A DNA stretch of 64,000 nucleotides from Candidatus Woesearchaeota archaeon (GCA_018646625.1 JABGUJ010000001.1:193534-257533); one strand, 5' to 3'; positions 17,811 through 26,984 are shown, numbered from the stretch's first letter. Notes: generated by a model from the sequence alone, not told the origin. Program-made: numbers and translations.

Positions 17811-18460
17811 TATAGACCACCTAATTTCTTAATAAAATCTAGACTCACACTTCCAAGAGACTTGATAACTTGATCAGCCTCGGTAAAATCTTGATCTTTT
17901 GTATATTCATTTGGAACAGCTACACAAACCATCCCCGCAGCTTTAGCCGCTTTTACTCCAATCGCAGTATCTTCAACTACTAAACATTCAGATGCCTCCA
18001 ACTCTAATCGTTTTCTAACAATATCATAAACCAAAGGCTCTGGTTTTCTCACATCACAATCATCGAATGTAATCACAACATCAAAAACACTTCCAAAATC
18101 GTATTTCTTAAGAAACAATTCTTCTACAAAATCCGCAGGAGAAGATGTAGCCAAAGCAATCTTAATATTATAGTGTTTTAATAATTTAAATACTTCTTTA
18201 ACAAACGGAAACAATTTTGCTTCCGCCACCAAATCTAAAAAATGTCTTCGCACATCGTGATTGAACTTCTCAACATCAACAGGATACTTCTTTACCAACT
18301 CAACCAAATAATCAGCAGGATGTCTGCCCGTAACAAAAGCATTGTCTTCTGCAGTCAAATTAAATCCTTGATTTTGAAATGATAGCGCCGCAGCACCTAA
18401 ATTAGAACCCTCAGAATCTCTCAATACTCCATCCAAATCAAATATAACTGCCTTAATCAT
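17810..18460 (-). CDS. HAD hydrolase, beta-phosphoglucomutase/phosphatase-like
   Basis: 216 aa. Motif I VIFDLDGVLRDSE (D8, D10), motif II LATSSP (about 107-112), and KPEP plus VVEDTAIGV (about 152-173) define a subfamily I HAD with helical cap. Relatives hydrolyse or isomerise sugar phosphates. It lies between glmS and glmM, overlapping both (4 bp and 1 bp), so it probably acts on an amino-sugar or hexose phosphate in this route, for example as a repair phosphatase; the exact substrate is not known. Confidence 0.88.
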   Translation of the reverse strand: MIKAVIFDLDGVLRDSEGSNLGAAALSFQNQGFNLTAEDNAFVTGRHPADYLVELVKKYPVDVEKFNHDVRRHFLDLVAEAKLFPFVKEVFKLLKHYNIKIALATSSPADFVEELFLKKYDFGSVFDVVITFDDCDVRKPEPLVYDIVRKRLELEASECLVVEDTAIGVKAAKAAGMVCVAVPNEYTKDQDFTEADQVIKSLGSVSLDFIKKLGGL

Positions 18461-20220
18461 TTTACTGTCACACTCTTTGCCAAGTTTCTGGGCATGTCAA
18501 CATCACAACCCTTTTCCACAGCTAAATAATATGCCAACAATTGTATCGGCACAATATTAACAATTGGAGATGCATCTCCTACATCCGGTACCTTGATCCA
18601 AAAATCAAATATACTATTATCCTCTGGAGATACCCCAATAATATACCCGCCGCGCGCTTTAACTTCCATCGCGTTACCTAATATTTCTTCTTTAACATCA
18701 TCATTCGCAACAAAAACAATACATGGTGTGCCCTTATCTATCAAAGCAATCGGACCGTGCTTCAATTCACCACCTGCAAAACCTTCTGCATGAATATAAC
18801 TTACTTCTTGAATCTTAATCGAAGCCTCTAGAGCTATAGAGTAGTTTAACCCTCTACCTAAAACATACATACTCTCCCAATCAACAATCTTACATGCTAA
18901 TTTTTTAATACTATTACAAAACTGATCATTTAACATCAAATTTAATTTGTTTGACGCATCCTTCAACAAATTCATACCTTCATCATACTTATCAGCCGCC
19001 GCATAAGCCAACAAAATACACTGTGCAAGCTGCGCAGTCGTTGCCTTAGTCGAACAAACCGATTTCTCAGGACCAACATTATTCAACAACGCATAATCGG
19101 ACTGTCTCATGATAGAACTACCCATAACATTCACCAAAGAAACAACCTTACCGTTTCGTTTCTTCATAACTTCAATCGCTTCTAACGTATCCGCAGTCTC
19201 ACCACTTTGAGAAACAACCAACAACAATGATTTATCTGTTAAGAAATGATGATAACTAGGAAACTCAGAACCTAATGAAAAATTAATATGTTTATGGGTT
19301 ATGCTGGAAAAGGCATACGTCGCAGCCAAACAAACCTTAGCCGCAGTCCCACACCCAACAGCATAAGTACCAAACGCACCATTAAGTGCATTTGCAATCT
19401 CCATAACCGCATCTTTCTCTTGCGCAATAGAATCGGCAACAGTAGTTCTCTGCTCCATAATCTCTTTAATCATAAAGTGAGGATAATCTCCCTTTTGCGC
19501 TTGCTTAATATCCCAACTCACATGAGACACTTCTCTATCAATCTCTTCCCCAGTCACAGAATTAATAATATGATAACTATCGTTCAACACAACAACATCA
19601 TTATCTTGCATAAACACAACATCTTTAGTATACTTTACAATTGGAGACGCATCGGACGCTAAAATATACTCGCCATCGCCAACCCCCAATATTAATGGAG
19701 AACCATTTCTCGCACCAATTATCTTACCACTAACAGAATCAATAAGTACAACAGCATTCCTACCCTTTAATCGAGAAAATGCACTTCTAAATCCCTCTAT
19801 CAACTCTTTATCTTTCAGTTCTTCTTGAATAATATAAGCAATAACTTCCGTGTCAGTCTCAGACTTAAAATTATAACCTTTCTGCACCAATTCTTTCTTC
19901 AAGTCTTGATAATTTTCCACAATACCGTTCTGCACAATAGCAAAACGTTTATCCAAAGAATAATGAGGATGCGCATTCTCCGTAGTAACGCCACCATGAG
20001 TCGCCCATCGTGTATGACCAATAGCCAAACTACTTTTTGACAAATCTATATCTTCAATCATCCACTTACCAATCTTACCAATATCTTTTACAACATCCAA
20101 CTCAGAACTTAACGAGGCAATACCCCAACTATCATACCCTCTATACTCTAATGCTTTGAGACCATTCAAAACTACTTCGGATGCGTTCCGCTGTCCTTTA
20201 TATCCAATTATGCCACACAT
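18457..20220 (-). CDS. glmS: Glutamine-fructose-6-phosphate aminotransferase
   Basis: 587 aa. N-terminal class II glutamine amidotransferase domain starts MCGIIGYKG, with Cys2 as the nucleophile once Met is removed. Two SIS domains follow (about 275-405 and 440-575), with LVVSQSGETADT as the sugar-phosphate-binding loop, and the C-terminus DMPRNLAKSVTVK is the family signature. It makes GlcN-6-P, the committed step to UDP-GlcNAc. The gene starts 9 bases after the glmU-like stop and overlaps the HAD gene. Confidence 0.97.
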   Translation of the reverse strand: MCGIIGYKGQRNASEVVLNGLKALEYRGYDSWGIASLSSELDVVKDIGKIGKWMIEDIDLSKSSLAIGHTRWATHGGVTTENAHPHYSLDKRFAIVQNGIVENYQDLKKELVQKGYNFKSETDTEVIAYIIQEELKDKELIEGFRSAFSRLKGRNAVVLIDSVSGKIIGARNGSPLILGVGDGEYILASDASPIVKYTKDVVFMQDNDVVVLNDSYHIINSVTGEEIDREVSHVSWDIKQAQKGDYPHFMIKEIMEQRTTVADSIAQEKDAVMEIANALNGAFGTYAVGCGTAAKVCLAATYAFSSITHKHINFSLGSEFPSYHHFLTDKSLLLVVSQSGETADTLEAIEVMKKRNGKVVSLVNVMGSSIMRQSDYALLNNVGPEKSVCSTKATTAQLAQCILLAYAAADKYDEGMNLLKDASNKLNLMLNDQFCNSIKKLACKIVDWESMYVLGRGLNYSIALEASIKIQEVSYIHAEGFAGGELKHGPIALIDKGTPCIVFVANDDVKEEILGNAMEVKARGGYIIGVSPEDNSIFDFWIKVPDVGDASPIVNIVPIQLLAYYLAVEKGCDVDMPRNLAKSVTVK

Positions 20221-20229
20221 AGAATCAAC

Positions 20230-21417
20230 CTACTTTAGTTTATCCTCTTTTACAGTTTCGCCAGGAAGAGTTGTCGTACCAGGCCAAAGTTTTCTACCCG
20301 GATACATCATGGTATTAATACCTGTTTTAACGTCATCTCCAATAAACGCACCTAATTTCTTTGTTCCTGTATCAACTTTTTTACCATTCAATACAGTTTT
20401 ATGCACACCAGCATCATGCCTATAATCGGCAGTTACTAAAAATGCACCAACATTAATATTGGCCCCTAAAACTGAATGAGCTATGTAAGCAGTATGTTTG
20501 CATTTCGTATTCTCCAAAATAACAGCGTCGAACAATTCAACATTATTCCCCATAAAACAACCACTAGCAATACTAGTATTAGGTCTAATGTATGCCTTAG
20601 GACCAATAGTACAATTCTCACCAATATATGCCGGACCTTCAATATACGTGCCTGACTTAATCACAGTACCTTTACCAACACAAACATTACCTTTGATCAC
20701 AACGCCTTCTTCAATTTCACCCTCGATCTTACTCTCAGTAAACCTATTCAAGAAAAAGACATTAGCCTTCAAAATATCCCAAGGATAACCAACCGTGATC
20801 CAATAATCTTGAATAATCTCACATTCCATCTTACCTGAAGAGATTAAATGCTTAACATAATCAGTAACTTCATACTCTCCTCGCTCTGTCTCCTTCAACT
20901 CATGCTCAAAAATAGATGCATCAAAAACAAAACTCCCAACATTAGCTAAGTTTGTCTTAGGAACAGAAGGCTTTTCTTCTAAACCAATAACCTTCTTACC
21001 ATCAACTTCTACTATTCCAAACCTTTCAGGATGTTCAACTTCTTTAACCAACATACAATAGTCATGCTGTAATGCTTTTTCAATATCAGTTCGCGAAAGA
21101 ATATCATCCCCATAAAGAACTAAGAATCTATCATCTAAATGAGATCGCGCCTGCAACAAAGCATGACCTGTGCCTTTTGCTTCGCCTTGATCTACATACT
21201 TCAAAGGAACATCTCTATAAGAATCTCCAAAATACTCTTCGATCATTTCTTTCTTATATTCAACTACAAGAACAATTTCATCCACCAATCCAATAATTGA
21301 ATCCATAATTCTCTCTAGAACGTTCTTACCACCAAATTCAATCAAAGACTTGGGTCTTGTCAATGTTAATGGATAAGTCCTGGTTGACTTTCCTGCCGCT
21401 AAAATTACCGCTTTCAT
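20230..21417 (-). CDS. glmU: GlmU-like bifunctional nucleotidyltransferase/acyltransferase
   Basis: 395 aa. The N-terminal nucleotidyltransferase begins MKAVILAAGKSTRTYPLTLT and continues RPKSLIEFGGK, and it has GDDILS. The C-terminal part (about 240-390) is a left-handed beta-helix of hexapeptides (IGENCTIGPKAYIRPNTSI). In archaea such proteins join UTP to GlcNAc-1-P and can acetylate GlcN-1-P, so with glmS and glmM the route from fructose-6-P to UDP-GlcNAc would be complete. It is the first gene of the operon, with TATA at 21441-21448 and no SD, hence probably leaderless. Confidence 0.88.
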   Translation of the reverse strand: MKAVILAAGKSTRTYPLTLTRPKSLIEFGGKNVLERIMDSIIGLVDEIVLVVEYKKEMIEEYFGDSYRDVPLKYVDQGEAKGTGHALLQARSHLDDRFLVLYGDDILSRTDIEKALQHDYCMLVKEVEHPERFGIVEVDGKKVIGLEEKPSVPKTNLANVGSFVFDASIFEHELKETERGEYEVTDYVKHLISSGKMECEIIQDYWITVGYPWDILKANVFFLNRFTESKIEGEIEEGVVIKGNVCVGKGTVIKSGTYIEGPAYIGENCTIGPKAYIRPNTSIASGCFMGNNVELFDAVILENTKCKHTAYIAHSVLGANINVGAFLVTADYRHDAGVHKTVLNGKKVDTGTKKLGAFIGDDVKTGINTMMYPGRKLWPGTTTLPGETVKEDKLK

Positions 21418-21440
21418 CTAATAAAGAACTAACCACCAAC

Positions 21441-21448
21441 TTATATAG
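21441..21448 (-). promoter_or_regulatory. TATA box of the UDP-GlcNAc operon
   Basis: TTATATAG on the plus strand, centred 27 nt upstream of the glmU-like ATG (21417); this spacing predicts a leaderless transcript. Confidence 0.5.
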
Positions 21449-21600
21449 TTAATTAAAAAAACATTTATAATATTAACACATAAATAGTAGAAAAACAAGG
21501 AGAAAAGCAGTAAAAAGGCACAAAAACACCAAAAAAAGCAAAATATACTAAAAATAGACTAGTAATAATTAAACAACAAAGATAATAATAATAAACAAAG

Positions 21601-21650
21601 ACAATTAATAAAGAAAAACAACAATTAATAGGAAAGAATAACAATTAATA
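21601..21650 (+). repeat. Three 10-bp direct repeats at exact 20-bp spacing, upstream of a TATA box
   Basis: ACAATTAATA occurs at 21601-21610, 21621-21630 and 21641-21650, separated by two different 10-bp spacers. The array ends 6 bp before TATA box TTTATAAA (21657-21664), itself about 27 nt from the ATG at 21688. Spacing of two helical turns puts all copies on one DNA face, as expected for cooperative regulator binding. The whole 21418-21687 gap is extremely A-rich on the plus strand and otherwise shows no gene. Confidence 0.7.
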
Positions 21651-21687
21651 ACAACATTTATAAAATATTATAACCAAATAAGTAACA

Positions 21688-22635
21688 ATGCCAAAGAGCG
21701 CAGTTGTAAAAGAGATTGATGGCAAACTCTTCCATAGCGATGTCCTTCTTCTACACAATCCAAAAGATCTGGCAGTAATAAATGACAACACCAGAATCAA
21801 AATCCTCAGACTTCTGAATAAAGAACCTATGTACCCTGCAGAGATTGCAAAGAAACTAAAGTTACACGAACAGAGAATATACTATCACATCAAATTACTA
21901 CTCAATGCGGGAATTATAGAAGTAACAGAAAGAAAAGAAATTAGAGGGACTGTTGCAAAAAAGCTAGCCCCAAAGAATCTCAACTTCGCGGTTTGCTTAG
22001 ATGATAAATGGAAACCAGCAAAAAGCTTATTCAGCGAAGAAGCAGACACAAAATTAAATTCATTCTTACACCCATTCATAGAAGATAACAAACTTAATGC
22101 CACAACAATTGTAGGTAGTCCAGATCCTCACGGCCCACACAAAGCCAGAGCTCGAGATGGACACTATGCAATAGATTTAGCATTATTTTTAGGAGCATTC
22201 TGCAACACACCTAAAGAGTTTTCAACGAAATTAGATGTTGATGTAAAAAGCGACAAAGCAGAAAAGAACAATATGATAATAGTTGGCGGCCCAGTAACAA
22301 ACATATTGACAGAAGAGATGAATAAACACCTTCCAATCAAATTCAACGAGAAAAAGAATTGGGCAATAGAATCAGTTAGAACAAAAAAAGTTTATACTGA
22401 TGATAATTGCGGAATCATTGCCAAAATAAGAAACCCGAATGATAAAGATAAATCAATTTTATTGATCGCAGGAATCAGATTCTCAGGAACAAAATCTGCA
22501 GTAATTGGACTAACAAGATTCCACAAACAAATACTAGAAAAATACAAAAAAGATGAAGAATTTGCATGCATCGTACAAGGATTTGACCTAGACGGTGATG
22601 GCAAAATTGATAGTATAGAGGTGCTCGAGTCATGA
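21688..22635 (+). CDS. Winged-HTH protein with S-layer-like C-terminal domain
   Basis: 315 aa. An ArsR-type winged helix (about 24-85: NDNTRIKILRLL, YPAEIAKKL, QRIYYHIKLLLNAGII) is followed by a domain (about 135-310) resembling the C-terminal domain of archaeal S-layer proteins, including MIIVGGPVTNILTEEM and an EF-hand-like DLDGDGKIDS at 302-311 that could bind Ca2+. There is no signal peptide, so it is cytoplasmic. Homologous HTH/S-layer-domain chimeras may sense surface-layer state or autoregulate; this is inferred. The phased repeats upstream are candidate operators. The stop overlaps the next gene by ATGA. Confidence 0.7.
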   Translation: MPKSAVVKEIDGKLFHSDVLLLHNPKDLAVINDNTRIKILRLLNKEPMYPAEIAKKLKLHEQRIYYHIKLLLNAGIIEVTERKEIRGTVAKKLAPKNLNFAVCLDDKWKPAKSLFSEEADTKLNSFLHPFIEDNKLNATTIVGSPDPHGPHKARARDGHYAIDLALFLGAFCNTPKEFSTKLDVDVKSDKAEKNNMIIVGGPVTNILTEEMNKHLPIKFNEKKNWAIESVRTKKVYTDDNCGIIAKIRNPNDKDKSILLIAGIRFSGTKSAVIGLTRFHKQILEKYKKDEEFACIVQGFDLDGDGKIDSIEVLES

Positions 22636-23819
22636 AAGAACTCTTAGACTATATCGAGCTCGAGATGAGCAAAGGATATTCTAAAGAACAAGTTAGAGCC
22701 AAACTTCTAAAAAACGGATACGGCCTAAAAAGCATAGATGAAGCACTCCAAGAACATGATAACCGACAAAACATAAATCTCGACATAAACAACGCACCAA
22801 AATTCACAAAACCAGACTTAAAAGGATTCTCAGACGTAGGCACACAAATCAAAGAGAACATAAACACAACTAAAGATATTCTAACCACCCAGCCAGACTC
22901 AAACATTTTTAGAAAAGAAACCCCTAAAGAAAAATCATCAAAGATATTACACATTGTAAAAAATCAGATTAAACAAACGTTCAACCAAGAACCCAAACTT
23001 AAACTTCCAAGAGATGCCAGACCAAATAAAAAAGTTCTGGAATACATAGAAAAAGAACACAAGAAAGGTTTTGAGTTAAGCTTAATACAAAGAAAACTAA
23101 TAGACTCAGGATACAATAAAGAAAAAGCTTGCGAGTGCATAGAACAATATCGAAGCACCCATGAAAAACATCTTGTAAAGTTCATCAAACGACAAAGAAG
23201 TAAAAGCATACCTCTCCCAGATATTAAGAACAAACTAGAGAGTGCAGGATATTCTAACGAAGCCATAAGAAACAGCATGGATCTATACAAAGAAGAACTT
23301 TCATCCTTAATACCAAAACAAAGCCAAAATGTAGGAATCATTATTGCAGTCAGTTTAATTTTATTATTTGGAGGCTTAGTATACGTACAACAATTATTTG
23401 ATCCTCCAGTACCAACTCAAAGCATCATAGTAGAAAATCCTAATCCTTCAGCAATGAGTGATGAAGACGTATCTACCATAGTAGATGATTTCAAAAACAG
23501 AGCCAAAGATGAATCTCCCACCGATATAGATGTTGGGAAAAAGCTAGAAGAAATAGGTCAGAAAGCCAAAGAAGATCCTACTAAACAACCAACTACCGCC
23601 GAAAGGCTAAAACAAGAAGAAAGAATGCAGGAATTGATTAATGCAGAATTAGGGGACGACCCTTGTGAACTTGCAGCAAATAAGAACGAAAAAGATCAGT
23701 GCTTCCTAAGACTCGCACAGAAAAATATTGACGAAACTTACTGTCACAAAATTAATCAAGAAGAAATAAAAAGATCTTGTATTAACACAATAAACAAAGT
23801 AAAAGTATTTATGAAATAA
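22632..23819 (+). CDS. Single-pass membrane protein with three cytoplasmic GY motifs
   Basis: 395 aa. Three copies of a helical unit of about 40 residues, with pattern hydrophobic-x2-I-x3-K-L-x3-G-Y-x4-I, lie at about 3-41, 134-173 and 181-222. One transmembrane helix (234-253, VGIIIAVSLILLFGGLVYVQ) follows, then an outside tail with four Cys near 348-383 (DPCEL, DQCFL, TYCHK, RSCIN). The same GY unit is found as the cytoplasmic tail of proteins in the 51-57 kb cluster and at the N-terminus of the gene at 28981. It is coupled by ATGA to the HTH/S-layer-like regulator. No enzymatic function is suggested. Confidence 0.7.
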   Translation: MKELLDYIELEMSKGYSKEQVRAKLLKNGYGLKSIDEALQEHDNRQNINLDINNAPKFTKPDLKGFSDVGTQIKENINTTKDILTTQPDSNIFRKETPKEKSSKILHIVKNQIKQTFNQEPKLKLPRDARPNKKVLEYIEKEHKKGFELSLIQRKLIDSGYNKEKACECIEQYRSTHEKHLVKFIKRQRSKSIPLPDIKNKLESAGYSNEAIRNSMDLYKEELSSLIPKQSQNVGIIIAVSLILLFGGLVYVQQLFDPPVPTQSIIVENPNPSAMSDEDVSTIVDDFKNRAKDESPTDIDVGKKLEEIGQKAKEDPTKQPTTAERLKQEERMQELINAELGDDPCELAANKNEKDQCFLRLAQKNIDETYCHKINQEEIKRSCINTINKVKVFMK

Positions 23820-23843
23820 AAAAAGAAATAGAAAAAAGAAAAA

Positions 23844-24521
23844 TTAAGCTTTTTCTTCTTCAGTTGGTGGTGGAGGAACGTCCATATCATCATCTGGTTC
23901 CTTTTCTTCAACTGGTTTTTCTTCAGGCTCTGGAGCTTCTTCAACTAACTCAGCAGGAGCATCACCACAACAACCACAACCTTCTGGCTTTGGTTCTTCT
24001 ACAGGTGGTTCTTCAGCAACAGGTTCTTCTGCTGGTGCAGCTTCTTCTACAGGTGCTTCTTCAGCAACAGGTTCTTCAGGTGCATCTTCAACCGGTGCAG
24101 CCTCTTCTACTGGTGCTTCTTCCGCAGCCTCTTCAGGCGCTTCCTCTGCTGGAGTGTCTTCAGAATCTTCTTCAAGTTCTGCTCCAAAATCTTCAGAATC
24201 TTCGTAATGCTCATCTGGTTCAGGCTGCATAACAGGCGCCTGCTCAGGAGTCGTAGTAACTTCATCTGCTGAAATCTCTTGAACAACCTCTCCGAATCCT
24301 ACCTTCGTTAAGGTTTTCGTAATCTTTACTTTGTAACTTTTTCCCTCTTTAGTGTTAGGGACAAAGATAACAAATCCTTTAACTTTTGCAATACCGTCGC
24401 CTTTCTCTCCGACTGCCTCAACAGTAATGCTTACTTCTTCACCTTCCGTTACAGGAGGAGTGAAACTTCCGCCCCCTCTTGGAGAACCTCTATTAAATCT
24501 ACCATTCATATTCATATACAC
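23844..24521 (-). CDS. TRAM-domain RNA-binding protein with long acidic Pro/Ala/Glu tail
   Basis: 225 aa. Residues about 25-82 form a TRAM beta-barrel (GEEVSITVEAVGEKGDGIAK, GFVIFVPNTKEGK), preceded by an RG-rich N-terminus (RFNRGSPRGGGSF). TRAM proteins bind RNA and act as archaeal RNA chaperones. The remaining 140 residues are a low-complexity tail of PVEEAAP/APEEP units with a CGCCGD cluster. A strongly acidic tail on a small RNA chaperone is unusual; it could tune RNA affinity or bind basic partners. Starts at M1, M3 or M5 are all close together. Confidence 0.82.
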   Translation of the reverse strand: MYMNMNGRFNRGSPRGGGSFTPPVTEGEEVSITVEAVGEKGDGIAKVKGFVIFVPNTKEGKSYKVKITKTLTKVGFGEVVQEISADEVTTTPEQAPVMQPEPDEHYEDSEDFGAELEEDSEDTPAEEAPEEAAEEAPVEEAAPVEDAPEEPVAEEAPVEEAAPAEEPVAEEPPVEEPKPEGCGCCGDAPAELVEEAPEPEEKPVEEKEPDDDMDVPPPPTEEEKA

Positions 24522-24688
24522 CTATATTTCATTGGTTATCTGTACCGAAGCACATACCGGGGTTTAAGGCCATTCTCTTTATAAAATTACTGGTACTTAC
24601 ACTCTAAAGCCAAAAAACATATTTAAATACGAATATTTATTAAAACTAAGAATAGGTAAACTATTTGTAAAAAAGAGATGATTAATAG

Positions 24689-25996
24689 ATGGTAAAAATC
24701 ACATATTCATTGAAAGAATTTCTGAGTCAAGAATTTGAGACTATAGCTTTAGGTCTAACTCCTAGCGGAGACATCCACCTTGGAACTTTATTTACACTCT
24801 GCCTAGGATTATTTTATATCAAAGAACACAAAAGATCAAAATTAATAGTTACAACAGTAGAAAATTCCACAGATAGCAGAAAATCAAAATACAATTATTT
24901 ACCTTTAAAAGTTCAATATCTAGAAGATGGACAATTAACACACGAACCAACAAATAAAGGGAAAGTCACCATCACAGACAGAGTCCACAGAGATGTAAAA
25001 TCATTAATGTGGCAGCTCACTAAAGTCTTCGACAAAAAAACAAAAGCAGAAAAACAGTCTGCAAAAAAAAGAATTGTCTTCTTAAGAGATCATTTTTTCA
25101 GAGAAGTGAAAAAAGTACGAGATTTTGATGTAGACATATTACAAGAAAAAGAAAATGCAGTCTTTACAATGTTTTCGGCACCCAGGATTAGAGTACTAAG
25201 TTTTTTACACACAGCACCAAATCACACTAGATTTGTAAATGCCACGAAAAAGATGTTAAGATCAAGACAACTTATGAGACAAATAAGTCGCGAAATTTTA
25301 GGTGCAGGATCATATGTAGAAAGAAAAGAAAAAATCGAAACACAAACAGGGAGAGATAAACAAGAAACAGAAGTTATAGTACATTCCGTACCAATTTATT
25401 TATATTGTCCTGACTGCAATCGGCTAACATCGCAAGGTGCACTATATTACCCTCTCTATTCAAAAAGAGGGGGTCCTTACAAAACAGAAATAGAAATAAT
25501 AAAAGACTGTCTAGTATCCCATTGTAAAAATCAAGAATGTCTTTCTAAGAGAAGTAGATTCAAAACACTTGTCACTAAGCTCCACGAGATTGATAAAATG
25601 GAGTTTCATTATTTATTCGATCCATATAGAGATTTTTTCGCACCATTTAAAGCAGACGCACATATTTTCGGAGGAGATTATGGAGACTCATTCATACACG
25701 TAAGATCCGGAAAAAAGAGCACACCTCCTGTTCAGAAAGTCGCCAAGATATTTGAAATACTAGAACAAGCTACAGGAGAAAAAGAAAAAACAATTTATGT
25801 AGGAGGGATGATTACAAGAGATGGACAAAAACTATCAAAATCCGATCCAAATGTAACATTTAGAATTAGAGATCTGAAAAAGATTAAAAAGATATTTGCA
25901 AACATAATAAAACAGATAGAAGCATTAAGAGAAGTAGAAATTGAAGATGACATTCTAAGAATCGAGTATGAAAAGATTATAAGAAACGCAGTTTAA
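24689..25996 (+). CDS. Class I aminoacyl-tRNA synthetase-like protein, possibly LysRS-I-related
   Basis: 435 aa. The HIGH-type motif is GLTPSGDIHLGTL (22-34), and the KMSKS-type loop is KLSKS (381-385), so a class I catalytic core is clear. TPSGDIHLGT recalls class I LysRS, but the chain lacks that family's C-terminal anticodon-binding length (500 aa or more). A Cys-rich insertion (CPDC, CLVSHCKNQEC) likely binds zinc, and IFGGDYGDSF stands where LysRS has its substrate loop. It may be a minimal LysRS or a paralog with another job. It has its own promoter and diverges from the TRAM gene. Confidence 0.6.
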   Translation: MVKITYSLKEFLSQEFETIALGLTPSGDIHLGTLFTLCLGLFYIKEHKRSKLIVTTVENSTDSRKSKYNYLPLKVQYLEDGQLTHEPTNKGKVTITDRVHRDVKSLMWQLTKVFDKKTKAEKQSAKKRIVFLRDHFFREVKKVRDFDVDILQEKENAVFTMFSAPRIRVLSFLHTAPNHTRFVNATKKMLRSRQLMRQISREILGAGSYVERKEKIETQTGRDKQETEVIVHSVPIYLYCPDCNRLTSQGALYYPLYSKRGGPYKTEIEIIKDCLVSHCKNQECLSKRSRFKTLVTKLHEIDKMEFHYLFDPYRDFFAPFKADAHIFGGDYGDSFIHVRSGKKSTPPVQKVAKIFEILEQATGEKEKTIYVGGMITRDGQKLSKSDPNVTFRIRDLKKIKKIFANIIKQIEALREVEIEDDILRIEYEKIIRNAV

Positions 25997-26901
25997 TACA
26001 ACAACCGGTCCTTAGGCATTTGATCAGGATAAAACTCAGCATTAAGTATAGCTCTGTAACAATTCGCTTCATGTAAAGATAAGACCGAAGCATACATGGC
26101 TTGAAAAACATCTGCGGCTTTCTGAGGATGAAATGAGGTGAGTTGAACTTTCATTTCTTCAAGATAATGATCTAAAGTATTCAAAGGTGCAGCCCTTATT
26201 TTATCATGTGCCCCGTCAGAGGGTCCAACAACCCTCGAAGCATCTTCATCAGCCTTACCTTCCAAATCAATCGTTCCTAACGCATCAGAATATCTTTCGT
26301 TGATCTCATTAACAGCCCCAATAAAATCTGAAGATGACAAATCTTGAGATAAGTAATGTTCATACAAACAATCAATCGTTACATCATCAGGTCTAAAATC
26401 TCTTTGCGCAGCAGAAGGCGATTGAGTTAAAGTCTCTAGTTCATCGTTTGCTTCAAACATCGCATCAAGCGTAGTTGAAAGAACTCTTCTAATATCAGTA
26501 ACTTTTGGACTTGTACTAATAACTGTTTTTCCAACAGTTGTTCCAGAAAAAACCTCATATAATGCAGAATTATTATCACCAACATATCTAAGCTCAAATA
26601 AACGAACACCTTTACTTTGCTGTTTTTCAATTGGATAAATTATCTCATAAGCAGCTAATGCCTCATCAATAGAACTTGCGGATGAAACTGCAAAAGAATA
26701 ATTACTTGTATCAAGAACATCAGCAAAAGTTGCACCATCATGAATCTGTCTAACTTTGAAAGGCCTATTACAATTAAAAACAATGAAATCTCCTTGTTGA
26801 ACATCTCGAGTTTGAGGATTAACAGTTCTACCTTCAAAAACGTTTTCACCGAACTCCAACCGCTCCACAAGATGTGTGCTTAATCCTAGACCTACAAACA
26901 T
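25993..26901 (-). CDS. ASCH/PUA-like domain protein with unknown C-terminal half
   Basis: 302 aa. Residues 1-95 fit the ASCH fold: HLVERLEFGENVFEGRTV matches the G-x3-hydrophobic-E-G-R signature, and QQGDFIVF and FADVL correspond to the later strands. ASCH domains bind RNA or modified nucleosides. Residues 120-302 are helical and acidic and match nothing I recognise. The stop overlaps the convergent synthetase-like gene by 4 bp. The upstream TTTATAAA (26949-26956) gives a leader of about 25 nt. Confidence 0.55.
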   Translation of the reverse strand: MFVGLGLSTHLVERLEFGENVFEGRTVNPQTRDVQQGDFIVFNCNRPFKVRQIHDGATFADVLDTSNYSFAVSSASSIDEALAAYEIIYPIEKQQSKGVRLFELRYVGDNNSALYEVFSGTTVGKTVISTSPKVTDIRRVLSTTLDAMFEANDELETLTQSPSAAQRDFRPDDVTIDCLYEHYLSQDLSSSDFIGAVNEINERYSDALGTIDLEGKADEDASRVVGPSDGAHDKIRAAPLNTLDHYLEEMKVQLTSFHPQKAADVFQAMYASVLSLHEANCYRAILNAEFYPDQMPKDRLLY

Positions 26902-26940
26902 TTTAGTACCATCTTTTTAAACTCGGAATAATAAGTAAAG

Positions 26941-26984
26941 AACGATCGTTTATAAATCTTTCCAAAAAGTGTCACTTATAAGTG
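26941..26984. promoter_or_regulatory. Two perfect palindromes near the ASCH-gene promoter
   Basis: AACGATCGTT (26941-26950) abuts the TATA element of the ASCH gene, and CACTTATAAGTG (26973-26984) is a 12-bp perfect palindrome between that promoter and the radA 3' end. Both could be operators; no protein is assigned. Confidence 0.35.

Noticed and set aside
21601-21650. Regular repeats as a CRISPR array
   Set aside because: Repeats are 10 bp with 10-bp spacers, far below CRISPR size, and no cas gene is in the window.
21418-21687. Very A-rich gap as a replication origin
   Set aside because: No Orc1/Cdc6 gene nearby and no ORB-like repeats; the phased repeats sit at a promoter and fit a regulator better.
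23864-24232. Long antisense frame across the acidic TRAM tail, rich in Leu, Gln and His
   Set aside because: It is the mirror of GAA/GCT/CCA-type codon repeats in the acidic tail, with no ribosome site and no recognisable domain.
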